Source: JACDAV01 sp964626755
GTDB lineage: Bacteria; Chloroflexota; Limnocylindria; Limnocylindrales; CSP1-4
Reading direction: 5' to 3'
NCBI GenBank assembly: GCA_964626755.1
Contig: CAZVGO010000028.1
Coordinates: forward strand, 310,001 to 374,000
DNA: 64,000 nucleotides
The position numbers and the translations under genes were made by a program. Position 1 is the first letter of the stretch; each line of letters starts with the position of its first letter. Shown here piece after piece: positions 9,271 through 17,893 of this stretch. The notes under the pieces were generated by a model. It saw only the letters and a list, made by a program, of their open reading frames with translations, was not told the origin of the DNA and did not search any database.

Positions 9271-11508
9271 TCAGGCGGCGTCGGTCGCCGACTTCGTCCG
9301 GGGCTTCGAGCGCCGGCTCTTGACGCGCGCGGGCGCGGGGTCGGGCGGCCGGTCCGTTGCCCGGTCGAAGGCCCGCTGCCGGCCCGATCGCTTCTCCCGG
9401 TACAGACCGCGGTCCGCGGCGGCGAGGAGCTCGGTCGCGGTCCGCCCGTCGCTCGGATGGGTCGCCACGCCGATCGACACGGCCATCGGCACGGGCCCGC
9501 GCACCTCCGACTCGAACGGGTGATTCCGGAAGGTCTCGACGATCCGGTCCGCGGCTCGGCGGGCGCTCACCTTGTCCGTCTCGGGCAGGATGATCGCGAA
9601 CTCGTCGCCGCCGTAGCGGGCGGGGACGTCCGGACTGCGCAGCGTCGAGCGGATCCGTTCCGCGACCCAGGTGAGGACCCGGTCGCCGAACAGGTGGCCG
9701 AACGTGTCGTTGACGAGCTTGAAGTCGTCGACGTCGAGCATCAGCACGCTCAGCGGCTTGCGCGAACGCTGCGCCCGGACGACCTCCTCCCCGAGCCGCT
9801 CTTGCAGGTACCGGTGGTTGTAGAAGCCGGTCAGGGGATCGCGGTCGGCCAGCTTCCGCGTGTCGTCGTACAAGCGGGCGTTTTCGAGGGCCATCGCGGC
9901 CTCGTTCGCCATCGTCCGCGCGAGCGCGAGGTGATCCTCGTCGAACCGGACCGAGGTCTTCGACATCAGCTCGACGAGCCCGATCGACTGGCCCTTCGCG
10001 ACGAGCGGGAGCATCGCGAGCATCCGGTTGCCGTCGCGCTGGAGGAGCTTGGTCTCGGCCGGGTCGGCGCCCGGGTCGTTGGTGTCGATCACGACGGTCG
10101 CCTGGGTCTCGAGGACCCGGAGCGTCACCGGAAAGCCCGCGACGTCGAAATACGGCTCGAGCTCATCGATCCGGGCCGCCGGGTAGTAGCCGAGCGTCAG
10201 CACCCGACCGCCGGGCCGGTCCCAGTAGCTGATCGCGCACTCGTCCACGCCCATCGCCCCGGCCAGGTGCTTGGCGATGAGGTCCGCGACCTGGCGCGGA
10301 TCGAGGCTCGCCGAGAGGTCGCTGCTCATCTCCACGAGCCGGCGCAGCTCCCGGGCGAAGCCCTCGCTCCGGGCGACGAGCCGGGCCGACTCGAGGGCGG
10401 TCGCGCCCTGGTCGGCGAGGATCGAGAGGAGCTGAAGGTCGTCCTCGGTGAACTGGCGCAGCCCGAGCTTCGAGAGCGTGATGACTCCGATCACGTCGCC
10501 GTCGTGGCGCATCGGGACGACGAGGAGTGACTCGTCGACCTCCGTCGTGTCGGCGATCCGCGCGCCGCGCGGATCGGCGCTCGCGTCGTCGATGAGGAGA
10601 GGCAATCCCCGCTCCGCCACCCAGCCGGTGAACCCGTGACCCACCTGCGTCCGGAAGCTCTCGATGTCGACTTCGTCGCCCGCGCCCATCCGGCCCTCGA
10701 AGGCGATCGGCACGAGGTCGGTCGGGGCCTCGAGGACGTGGACCCGGGCGCTGTTGTAGTCGAGCACGCGCCGGGTCTCCTCGACGATCGACCGCCCGAC
10801 CGCCTCGACCGACTTCGCCCGGTTCATCCGCGCCGCGGCGGACTGGAGGACCGCGAGCTGACGTGCCCGGTTCACCGTCTCCTCGAAGAGATCGGCCGTG
10901 TGGAGGGCGATCGACGCGTGCACTGCCAGCGTGGTGGCGAACTCGATGTCGTCCGGCGTCCACGCCCGGGGCCGGTGGGTCATGCAGGCGAGCGCGCCGA
11001 TCACCCGGTCCTGATGGAGGAGCGGGACGGCGAGGCAGGCCGAGAACCGGGAGTCGGGACCATACCGGTCGAGGTCCGCGACCGGCGAGGACTGGATGTC
11101 GTCGATCGCCAGCGGCCGGGCGGTCCGCGCCAGCTCCGCGAACCAGCCCGTGTCCCGGGCCAGGGAGGGCAGCCGGGCCGCCATCTCGTCCGAGATCCCG
11201 ACCCAGGCCGCCAGCTCGACCCGGTCGCCGGTGATCATCCGGATCGTCGTGCCGTCCGCCCGGAGGGCCCGGTTCGCCTCCTCGACGATCGTCATGAGGA
11301 TCTCGCCCCGCTCGAGCGGCCTCGTCAGCTGGCCGGCGACGTCGAGGAGGATGTCGAGCCGGTCGGCCAGGTCCGCGGCCCGGTCGATCCGCTTCGGCCC
11401 GCCGGACAGGGCGTCCCGCAGGCGGCCGAGCAGCCCGCGCTGCCCATCTTGCGGCAGGCGCACGGGCAATAGCTCGTCGGAGCGGGCGGGATTGGCCATC
11501 CGGCCCAT
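9271..11508 (-). CDS. Triple-GAF GGDEF diguanylate cyclase
   Basis: About 745 aa, no membrane helices. Three GAF-type domains follow in series: about 40-190 (with CLAVPLLHQDRVIGALAC), 200-365 (LLVVPMRHDGDVIGVITL) and 375-545 (MLAMLPLVAKGQSIGLVEL). A GGDEF domain (about 555-715) has DPLTGFYNHRYLQERL and ARYGGDEFAIIL. An RSPD I-site lies five residues before GGDEF. A basic tail (RVKSRRSKPRTK) ends the protein. Starts are possible at 11544, 11508 and 11499; I chose the ATG at 11508, which follows a GAGTGGG. It is a soluble c-di-GMP synthase, probably tuned by small ligands. It lies next to the other cyclase with its own 89-bp spacer, and is divergent from the CBS gene at 11680. Confidence 0.9.
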   Translation of the reverse strand: MGRMANPARSDELLPVRLPQDGQRGLLGRLRDALSGGPKRIDRAADLADRLDILLDVAGQLTRPLERGEILMTIVEEANRALRADGTTIRMITGDRVELAAWVGISDEMAARLPSLARDTGWFAELARTARPLAIDDIQSSPVADLDRYGPDSRFSACLAVPLLHQDRVIGALACMTHRPRAWTPDDIEFATTLAVHASIALHTADLFEETVNRARQLAVLQSAAARMNRAKSVEAVGRSIVEETRRVLDYNSARVHVLEAPTDLVPIAFEGRMGAGDEVDIESFRTQVGHGFTGWVAERGLPLLIDDASADPRGARIADTTEVDESLLVVPMRHDGDVIGVITLSKLGLRQFTEDDLQLLSILADQGATALESARLVARSEGFARELRRLVEMSSDLSASLDPRQVADLIAKHLAGAMGVDECAISYWDRPGGRVLTLGYYPAARIDELEPYFDVAGFPVTLRVLETQATVVIDTNDPGADPAETKLLQRDGNRMLAMLPLVAKGQSIGLVELMSKTSVRFDEDHLALARTMANEAAMALENARLYDDTRKLADRDPLTGFYNHRYLQERLGEEVVRAQRSRKPLSVLMLDVDDFKLVNDTFGHLFGDRVLTWVAERIRSTLRSPDVPARYGGDEFAIILPETDKVSARRAADRIVETFRNHPFESEVRGPVPMAVSIGVATHPSDGRTATELLAAADRGLYREKRSGRQRAFDRATDRPPDPAPARVKSRRSKPRTKSATDAA

Positions 11509-11679
11509 CGTCCCACTCGGCCCCTCCCGGGGGTGGTCGCCCAAGGTACGGGTGGGGTCCTTCGAAGGTCCCGTTTGCTACACTCGGCCGGGCCACCGAG
11601 CCGGCCGGGGAGCCGGCCGCCGCGGCCGCCGAGGTGCCGGCGCCGCCTCCGGCGGGACGGCCCGCCCGCGAGGTGGCAG

Positions 11680-12939
11680 ATGCTCTACCTGAGCCAGGCG
11701 ATCGGCAAGCCGGTGCGCGATGCCGGCGGCGAGCCGATCGGCAAGGTCGCGGACCTCATCGTCGACGTCGGCGACCGGCACCCGCCCGTCACCGGGCTGG
11801 TCGTCCGGACGAACCGGCGCGACATCTTCCTGCCCTGGGAATCGGTCGAGAAGGTGGATGTGACCGGGGCCCGCCTGCGGACCCAGACGATCGACATCGG
11901 CCGGTACCAGCAGCGCCCGGACGAGATCCGCCTGGCCGCGGACCTCATGGACAAGCAGATCGTCGACATCGACGGGCGCAAGGTCGTCCGGGTCAACGAC
12001 CTCCGCCTCGCCACGCAGGGCGACGCGCTCCACCTCGTCGCGGTCGACGTCGGGGCGGCCGGCCTCGTCCGCCGGCTCGGCATCGAGGGCGCCTGGCGAG
12101 TCATCGCCCGCAACCTCCGGCTGCCCCTCCCCGAGCGGTACATCGACTGGGAGGACGTCGATCCGGTCGAGTCGTCGATCGCCTCGATCAAGCTCCGTGT
12201 CCCGCACGGCGGCCTGGCGGAGCTCCATCCCGCGGACCTCGCCTCGATCATCGACCAGCTCGCGCCGCGCGACCGCGCCGGCATCCTTGCCTCGCTCGAC
12301 GATGAGGCGGCCGCGGACGCGATCGAGGAGATGGAGCCGGAGACCCAGGTCGAGGTCTTCGAGGGCCTCGAGCCCGGTCGGGCGGCCGACATCCTCGAGG
12401 AGATGTCGCCCGACGACGCCGCGGACCTCGTCGCCGACCTGTCCGACGCGACCCGCTCGGAGATCCTCGGCCTCATGGAGCGGGGCGAGGCAGCCGAGGT
12501 CGAGCAGCTGCTCGGCTACCCGGAGGACTCGGCCGGCGGGATCATGACCACTGAATTCGTCGCCGTGCCCGCCAATCTGACCGCGGCCCAGACGATCGAC
12601 CGGCTGCGCGAGCTCGAGCCGGACGCCGAGACGATCTACTACGTCTACGTCACCGACGAGGACGGCCGTCTCGTCGGCGTGCTGTCGCTGCGCGACCTCA
12701 TCGTTGCCCCGCCGGACGGCCCGATCTCCGGCGTGATGATCCCCGAGCCGGTCGCCGTCGGCACGTACGACAACCAGGACGAGGTGGCCCAGGTCGTCGC
12801 CCGGTACAACCTGCTCGCGGTGCCGGTCGTGGACGTGGAGGGCCGCCTCGCCGGCATCGTGACGGTCGACGACGCGATGGACTCGATCCTGCCGACCGCC
12901 TGGAAGAAACGCCTCCCGCGCCTGTTCGCGCGGGGCTGA
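11680..12939 (+). CDS. PRC-barrel / MgtE N-domain / tandem-CBS protein (Mg sensor module without a channel)
   Basis: Protein of 419 aa; the start ATG at 11680 has a close GAGGTGG. An N-terminal PRC-barrel-like part (about 1-85: GKPVRDAGGEPIGKVADLIV) and a second related segment lead to an MgtE N-domain of alpha-helical repeats (about 180-285; LAELHPADLASIIDQL, DILEEMSPDDAADLVADL). Two CBS domains follow (about 290-415; PEDSAGGIMTTEFVAVP, DGRLVGVLSLRDLIV, EGRLAGIVTVDDAMD). In MgtE these cytosolic domains sense Mg2+ and ATP and gate the pore; here the transmembrane half is absent. The next gene, 1 nt downstream, is an NRAMP-like permease, so this is probably its regulatory subunit (inference). 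Confidence 0.85.
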   Translation: MLYLSQAIGKPVRDAGGEPIGKVADLIVDVGDRHPPVTGLVVRTNRRDIFLPWESVEKVDVTGARLRTQTIDIGRYQQRPDEIRLAADLMDKQIVDIDGRKVVRVNDLRLATQGDALHLVAVDVGAAGLVRRLGIEGAWRVIARNLRLPLPERYIDWEDVDPVESSIASIKLRVPHGGLAELHPADLASIIDQLAPRDRAGILASLDDEAAADAIEEMEPETQVEVFEGLEPGRAADILEEMSPDDAADLVADLSDATRSEILGLMERGEAAEVEQLLGYPEDSAGGIMTTEFVAVPANLTAAQTIDRLRELEPDAETIYYVYVTDEDGRLVGVLSLRDLIVAPPDGPISGVMIPEPVAVGTYDNQDEVAQVVARYNLLAVPVVDVEGRLAGIVTVDDAMDSILPTAWKKRLPRLFARG

Positions 12940-12940
12940 C

Positions 12941-14245
12941 GTGCGCGGGCTCTTCGAGCGGATACGCCAGCGCGAGTTCCTCCGCCTCCGGGGCCGCTTC
13001 CGCGGCCGGCGCGGCCTCGTCGCGTTCCTCGCCGTCATGGGCCCGGGGCTCATCGCCGGCATCGCCGGCAACGACGCCGGCGGGATCACGACCTACAGCG
13101 TCATCGGGGCCGAGACCGGCTACCGATTGCTCTGGCTGTTCCCGGTCACGATCGTCATCCTTGCGATCGTCCAGGAAATGGCCGCGCGGCTCGGGGTCGT
13201 CACGGGCCAGGGCCTGTCCGACCTCATCCGCGACCGGTTCGGGGTTCGCTGGACGGTCTTCGCGATGGTCGTGCTCCTCGTCGCGAACCTCGCCAACACG
13301 GTCGCCGAGTTCGCCGGCGCCGCGGCCGCCCTCGAGATCTTCGGCATCCCCCGGATCCTCACGGTGCCGATCGTTGCCGCCGCGATCTGGGCACTCGTCA
13401 TCTGGGCCAGCTACCGGACCGTCGAGCGGGTCTTCCTCTCGGTCACGGTGGTCTTCCTCGCCTACGTCGCGTCCGCCTTCCTCGCGGGGCCCGACTGGGG
13501 CGAGGTGGGCCAGTCGCTCGTCAGCCCGTCGATCGATTTCGACCCGACGGTCCTGCTCCTCATGGTCGCGCTCGTCGGCACGACGATCACGCCGTACATG
13601 CAGTTCTACCTCCAGAGCGCGGTCGCCGAGAAGGGCATCGCCGAGGAGGAGCTGGGGCTCGAGCGGGCCGACGCGATCGGTGGCGCGATCTGGACGAACG
13701 TCATCGCGGTCTTCATCGTCGTCGCGACCGCGACGACGATCTTCGCGACGGGCGGATCGATCGAGTCCGCGGAGGACGCCGCGCGAGCCCTCGCGCCGGT
13801 CGCGGGCGACCTGTCGAGCGCGCTCTTCGCGCTCGGGCTGCTCGGGGCGTCGGTCCTGGCTGCGACGATCATGCCGATCACCACGGCGTTCGTCATCTGC
13901 GAGGCGTTCGGCTGGGAGTCCGGGGTCGGCAAGCCGTTCCGCGACGCGCCGACGTTCTACGGCATCTACACATTCGTGCTGGCGTTCGGGGCGCTCGTCG
14001 TCCTCATCCCGGGCCTCGACCTGCTGCCGGTGATCATCACCTCGCAGTACCTCCAGGGCCTGCTGCTACCGGTGGTCCTCGTGTTCATGGTCCTGCTCGT
14101 CAACGACAAGCGGCTGATGGGCCGCTACACGAACGGCCGGCTCCTCAACGTGCTCGCCTGGGGGGCGGTGGGGCTGGTGATCGCGCTCGACGTCGTCCTC
14201 CTCGCGACGGGCCTGCTCGACGCGATCGGGGTGCGGATCGGCTAG
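12941..14245 (+). CDS. NRAMP-family divalent metal transporter, possibly Mg-type
   Basis: Protein of 434 aa from a GTG at 12941, one base after the CBS gene's stop. It has about 11 hydrophobic helices. TM1 (FLAVMGPGLIAGIAGNDAGG) aligns with the NRAMP TM1, but the metal motif DPGN reads D-A-G-G. TM6 (GTTITPYMQFYLQSAV) aligns with the MPH motif, which reads T-P-Y. Thus the Asn and Met ligands that favour Mn2+ and Fe2+ are missing, as described for NRAMP-related Mg transporters. With the MgtE-type sensor gene beside it, Mg2+ uptake is a fair hypothesis; plain annotation is Nramp family divalent metal transporter. It is convergent with the gene at 14242, with stops overlapping by 4 bp. Confidence 0.88.
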   Translation: MRGLFERIRQREFLRLRGRFRGRRGLVAFLAVMGPGLIAGIAGNDAGGITTYSVIGAETGYRLLWLFPVTIVILAIVQEMAARLGVVTGQGLSDLIRDRFGVRWTVFAMVVLLVANLANTVAEFAGAAAALEIFGIPRILTVPIVAAAIWALVIWASYRTVERVFLSVTVVFLAYVASAFLAGPDWGEVGQSLVSPSIDFDPTVLLLMVALVGTTITPYMQFYLQSAVAEKGIAEEELGLERADAIGGAIWTNVIAVFIVVATATTIFATGGSIESAEDAARALAPVAGDLSSALFALGLLGASVLAATIMPITTAFVICEAFGWESGVGKPFRDAPTFYGIYTFVLAFGALVVLIPGLDLLPVIITSQYLQGLLLPVVLVFMVLLVNDKRLMGRYTNGRLLNVLAWGAVGLVIALDVVLLATGLLDAIGVRIG

Positions 14246-15105
14246 GCCGTCCGGAACGCGGAAACCAGCGGGGCGGGAATGCCGAGCCGCTCGCGGACGA
14301 ACGCAGGCGTGGCGGGCTCGCGGCCCATCGCTCGCCCGATCGCGACCAGCCGCTCGACCAGGCGCGGGTTCGTCGCCGGGACCGTTCGATCGTCGTCGAA
14401 CCAGAGGTTGTCCTCGAGCCCGACGCGAACGTGGCCGCCCATCGCGATCGCCAGGCGATTGATAGCGAACTGGAACCGACCGATTCCGGTCGCCGCCCAG
14501 GTCGCGCCGGCCGGCAGACGCTCGACCAGGAGCGCGAGGTTCAGCGGCGTCGCCGACAGTGTTCCGAGCGATCCCAGCAGCAGGTTGACGTAGACCGGGT
14601 CACCGAGGAGGCCCTTCGAACGAAGGTAGGTCGCGTAGTCGATCATCCCGGCGTCAAACACCTCCCATTCCGGCACGATCCCCCGCTCCTGCATGCGCTC
14701 GGCGAGACCAATGATCGTTGCGGGGGCGTTGAGCGATGCTTGCTGGGGGAAGTTGAGCGAGCCCAATGTGAGGCTGGCCATCTCCGGGCGCGCGTCGCCG
14801 TCGAGGTCGAGAACCCGTGCCCGGGCCTCAAGCGCGGGCTCCACCCGCCCACTGGTCGTGATGCAGACAACGATGTCCGGGGCCGCCTCACGAACGGCTC
14901 GGATAAACCGGGCGGCGATGTCCGGCGACTGGCTCGGGGCGCCGCTCTCGTCCCGTGAGTGGACGTGGACGATCGACGCGCCGGCGTCGCGGCACCGCCG
15001 GACATCTGCAGCCACCTCTTCCGGCGTGAGCGGGACATGCGGGCTGTCCGCTCTGGTGGGCACCATCCCCGTCGGCGCAACGTTCACGATGAGATCGTCA
15101 GCCAC
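14242..15105 (-). CDS. Beta-keto acid cleavage enzyme (BKACE/DUF849 family)
   Basis: Protein of 287 aa, the usual family length. The TIM-barrel BKACE signature is clear: VNVAPTGMVPTR near the start, H47-x-H49 in IVHVHSRDESG (zinc ligands), VCITTSG, and late GGHVRVGLEDN carrying another zinc His and an acidic residue. Family enzymes are Zn-dependent and swap an acyl group between a beta-keto acid and acetyl-CoA, giving acetoacetate and a new acyl-CoA; the natural substrate varies. It overlaps the upstream acyltransferase gene by 8 nt and is the last gene of a glycan-type operon. That is unusual, and it could supply an acyl-CoA for sugar N-acylation (inference). Confidence 0.9.
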   Translation of the reverse strand: MADDLIVNVAPTGMVPTRADSPHVPLTPEEVAADVRRCRDAGASIVHVHSRDESGAPSQSPDIAARFIRAVREAAPDIVVCITTSGRVEPALEARARVLDLDGDARPEMASLTLGSLNFPQQASLNAPATIIGLAERMQERGIVPEWEVFDAGMIDYATYLRSKGLLGDPVYVNLLLGSLGTLSATPLNLALLVERLPAGATWAATGIGRFQFAINRLAIAMGGHVRVGLEDNLWFDDDRTVPATNPRLVERLVAIGRAMGREPATPAFVRERLGIPAPLVSAFRTA

Positions 15106-15757
15106 GTTCGGCTCCCGCGCTCACACGATCGTGGATCCGCGCCGGCACACCGACCACCACCACACCCGCTACCACGTCCTTGACCGCGACGGCCCCCGCA
15201 CCGACCGTCGCGCCGCTGCCAACGGACAGCTGGTCGCGAATCACCGCGCCAATACCGATATAGGCACCATCGCCGATCACGACGGCGCCACCCACATTCG
15301 CTCCGGGTCCGATGAATGCATGCCGGCCGACCTCGCCGTGGTGCCCGATGAGCGCACCCCGGTTGACGATCGTGCCCGAGCCGACCCTCGTCCGCGCGCC
15401 AATGACCGCGTTGGGCAACACGACCACGCCGGGCTCGAGGACGGCCGATCCCGCGACGACCGCGGAGGGGTGCACGAGCGTCGCCAGCGAGCGGCCTTCG
15501 GCGACGAGCCGTTCGATCAGCGGGCGGCGGCTCACCGCGCCGATGGCCGGCACGATGGGCAACTCCGGCTCGAACGAGGCCTGATCGTCGACCCACAGGA
15601 TGGGAGGCTCATGGTGCGGATCTGCCCGCCCTTGGTCCAGTCCCTCGATCCAGGCGACGACGTCGACCCCGGCATCACGCGCGACATCGGTAATCTCCTC
15701 CGCGAAGCGGCCCGCGCCCACGAGGATTGCCCGGCTCCCGAGCTGAAGGCTCGTCAC
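15098..15757 (-). CDS. NeuD/PglD-type sugar O/N-acyltransferase
   Basis: Protein of 219 aa. The N-terminal Rossmann-like half starts with ILVGAGRFAEEI (about 10-21). The C-terminal left-handed beta-helix (about 90-205) is built of hexapeptide turns (VLEPGVVVLPNAVIGARTRV, IGHHGEVGRHAFIGPGANV). The His pair in IGHHGEVG matches the catalytic region of PglD. Family enzymes transfer an acetyl or other acyl group from acyl-CoA to an amino- or hydroxy-sugar nucleotide. It follows the CgeB-like gene with a 4-nt overlap and precedes the BKACE gene. With the DegT aminotransferase in the same operon, an N-acylated amino sugar is the likely product. Confidence 0.9.
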   Translation of the reverse strand: MTSLQLGSRAILVGAGRFAEEITDVARDAGVDVVAWIEGLDQGRADPHHEPPILWVDDQASFEPELPIVPAIGAVSRRPLIERLVAEGRSLATLVHPSAVVAGSAVLEPGVVVLPNAVIGARTRVGSGTIVNRGALIGHHGEVGRHAFIGPGANVGGAVVIGDGAYIGIGAVIRDQLSVGSGATVGAGAVAVKDVVAGVVVVGVPARIHDRVSAGAERG

Positions 15758-16767
15758 GCGAGCACCGCCGCCAACGACCGCTCCATTGTCAAGTCAGTCG
15801 ACACGAACGCCTGGCCCGCGTCGACGATCCGTCGCCGCATCGGTTCGTCCGCGAGCAGCGCAGTGATAGCCGCCGGCAGCTCCCGCAGCGGAGCCTCGAT
15901 GTAGTGGACGCCCGGAACGAACGGGCGGGGATCGTCAAGCGGCTCGGTGGCCAGGACGGCTCCGGCGGCGAGGGCAAGCAGGAGACGAAGTCCGACGAAG
16001 TTGCCGGGCACCCGATGGACATCCAGCATCACCCGTGCCCTGCTCAGCAACGAGTGCCGTTCCTCACCCCACACTCGCTCTGATCTCGCGAATCGGACCG
16101 TGGGCCCCAGAGCCTCGACGACCGACTGAGTCCCGCGCGCCCGGCGGCTGTCCCACTCAAAGCCGCCGCCAATCGAGATGACCTCGATGTCTCGCGCTCC
16201 GTTTGACGGAACCAGCGGACCCGCGAACCGCTCGTGGTACCCGAACGGCACTACTCGCGAATCCACGCCGGATCGATTCAGCGCGGCCTGGCGGTCATGG
16301 CTCGTCGTGACCAGGAGGTCGACGAGGCGACTGGCTCTGTTGGCCGCGTCGAGATTCGTCTGGCGGTTCTCTTCGATGTACGCGGCTGCCCGCGCCGCCG
16401 CAAGCGACTTGGGGAGCGGGACCGCGCGGAGCGGCCGCAGCGATCGTCGAGCGAAGCGGAGCCCCCGGCCGAGAGTCCTGCGGGCGACCGGCGGAGTCGA
16501 TCCATTGAGGGAAGCGCGCCGAGGCAAGGGTTCGCCGAACCAGGCGATTGCCGGCGTGCCCGGGGTCCTGCCCGTCAACATCACCTCGTAGTACTGGGGC
16601 AGGCCAACCGCAAGCAGCACGTCAACAGGCTCGTTGCCGTCGCCCACCTCCACGTTGCGGGTGCCGTATCCGCTCTCCTCGGCGGCTGCGCTCACCGCGG
16701 CGATGAGGGATAGCGTGAGCGGGTCGGTTGCGCCGGCCGCAATTCCGATCAGACGGCCTGCGGTCAC
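15754..16767 (-). CDS. CgeB-like glycosyltransferase (GT-B fold)
   Basis: Protein of 337 aa from a GTG at 16767, sharing GTGA with the stop of the aminotransferase gene. The C-terminal half contains a donor-site-like stretch: VISIGGGFEWDSRRARG, then SRARVMLDVHRVPGNFVGLRLLLALAAGAVLATEP split over about 250-295, and a final ALLADEPMRRRIVDAG typical of CgeB/Glyco_trans_1_2 proteins. It probably adds one sugar of the repeat unit; donor and acceptor are unknown. Confidence 0.7.
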   Translation of the reverse strand: MTAGRLIGIAAGATDPLTLSLIAAVSAAAEESGYGTRNVEVGDGNEPVDVLLAVGLPQYYEVMLTGRTPGTPAIAWFGEPLPRRASLNGSTPPVARRTLGRGLRFARRSLRPLRAVPLPKSLAAARAAAYIEENRQTNLDAANRASRLVDLLVTTSHDRQAALNRSGVDSRVVPFGYHERFAGPLVPSNGARDIEVISIGGGFEWDSRRARGTQSVVEALGPTVRFARSERVWGEERHSLLSRARVMLDVHRVPGNFVGLRLLLALAAGAVLATEPLDDPRPFVPGVHYIEAPLRELPAAITALLADEPMRRRIVDAGQAFVSTDLTMERSLAAVLA

Positions 16768-17876
16768 GCCCTGGACTCGAACCAGCCGCAGACGCCGTGG
16801 ATGACCCGTTCGACATCCTCGTCGGTGAGCCGAGCGTGGATCGGTAGTGCAAACGAACGGGCGGCCAGGTCACGGCTCCGTGAGGTTGAGGCCACGCGTC
16901 CTTCGAATGACGTCGTGTCGGCCACGGCCAGATCGTAGTACCCCCTGGTCTCGACGCCGCGCTCCGCCAGATGAGCGCGCAGGGGCGCCCGAGACGTCGG
17001 GTCATCGAGCCACACGATCTGGTCTTTGTGCCCGGAGTGCTCGCCGGCGAGGGACCCGGACAGCCTGAGCGGAAGGTCCGCGAATGCCCGCGCGTAGCGC
17101 TCGTGGATGACCTCGCGCCGACGGAGCTGACCCTCGAGGCCCGGCAGACCTCGCAGAGCCAACGCCGCGCTGAGCTCCGGCAGGCGGAGGTTGAGGCCCG
17201 GCCCGAGAGCGTCCAGCTCTCCTGGCAAGTGGCCCTGGAGTGCAAAGCGGCGAAGCGCTGCGGCCCGCGCTGCGTCGCGGAGCACGACGATCCCGCCCTC
17301 CCCCGCCACAAGCTGTTTCGTGGCGCCGATGCTGAAGACTTCGGCGTCGCCGTCTCGCCCCACGGGCCCACGCGACGTGCGCGAACCGACGGCGTGAGCC
17401 GCATCGGCAATCAGTGGGACACCGGCCCGGTCGGCGACCCAGCGCAGGGCTTCCATGTCGGCGGGCGCGCCGGTCATGTGCACGGGCAAGATCGCGGCCG
17501 TGTCCCGTGTCAGCGCACCGCCGGCGGCGTCGGGGTCGAGCAGCCCCCGGTCGTCGACGTCGGCGACGACGGGCACCATGCCGGCCCACAAGACCGATTG
17601 CCACGTCGCAAGGTAGGTGTACCCGGGCACGATCACCTCACCGCCCGGGCGACCGAGGACATGCAGCGCGGCGATCAGGCCGTCCGAGGCGTTCGAGACC
17701 GCGATCGCCGCTGCCGCGCCGGTCAGATCCAGAAATGCCTCCTCCAGCCGGCGCACGAAAGGACCTTGACTCAGCCTGCCCGATTCCAGGATTGCCCGAG
17801 CATCGTCGAGGAAACCATCGACGTCCGGAAGGGCGGGGACGTGGAAGCGTACCGTGGCCGTTTGCGTTGCCGGAAT
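16764..17876 (-). CDS. DegT/DnrJ/StrS-type sugar aminotransferase, apparent ATT start
   Basis: PLP-dependent aminotransferase that makes amino sugars from keto-sugar nucleotides. From GTG 17756 the product is 330 aa and lacks the family N-terminus. In the same frame upstream the missing part is present (RFHVPALPDVDGFLDDA, then SGRLSQGPFV), bounded by a TAA. No ATG or GTG occurs there. An ATT at 17874-17876 lies 7 nt behind a strong AGGGGAGG, so I place the start there (370 aa). The PLP lysine is K187 in FSIGATKQLVAGEGG and the pyridine-binding Asp is in IADAAHA. It is immediately downstream of the GT2 stop at 17892 and coupled by GTGA to the next gene. Confidence 0.88.
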   Translation of the reverse strand: MPATQTATVRFHVPALPDVDGFLDDARAILESGRLSQGPFVRRLEEAFLDLTGAAAAIAVSNASDGLIAALHVLGRPGGEVIVPGYTYLATWQSVLWAGMVPVVADVDDRGLLDPDAAGGALTRDTAAILPVHMTGAPADMEALRWVADRAGVPLIADAAHAVGSRTSRGPVGRDGDAEVFSIGATKQLVAGEGGIVVLRDAARAAALRRFALQGHLPGELDALGPGLNLRLPELSAALALRGLPGLEGQLRRREVIHERYARAFADLPLRLSGSLAGEHSGHKDQIVWLDDPTSRAPLRAHLAERGVETRGYYDLAVADTTSFEGRVASTSRSRDLAARSFALPIHARLTDEDVERVIHGVCGWFESRA

Positions 17877-17883
17877 CGGGCTG

Positions 17884-17893
17884 CCTCCCCTTT
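17884..17893 (-). promoter_or_regulatory. Shine-Dalgarno sequence deciding the ATT start
   Basis: On the minus strand the sequence AAAGGGGAGG ends 7 nt before ATT 17876. It overlaps the stop codon of the upstream GT2 gene (TAA, 17892-17894). It is the best SD in this neighbourhood and supports initiation upstream of the first GTG of the aminotransferase. Confidence 0.6.
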
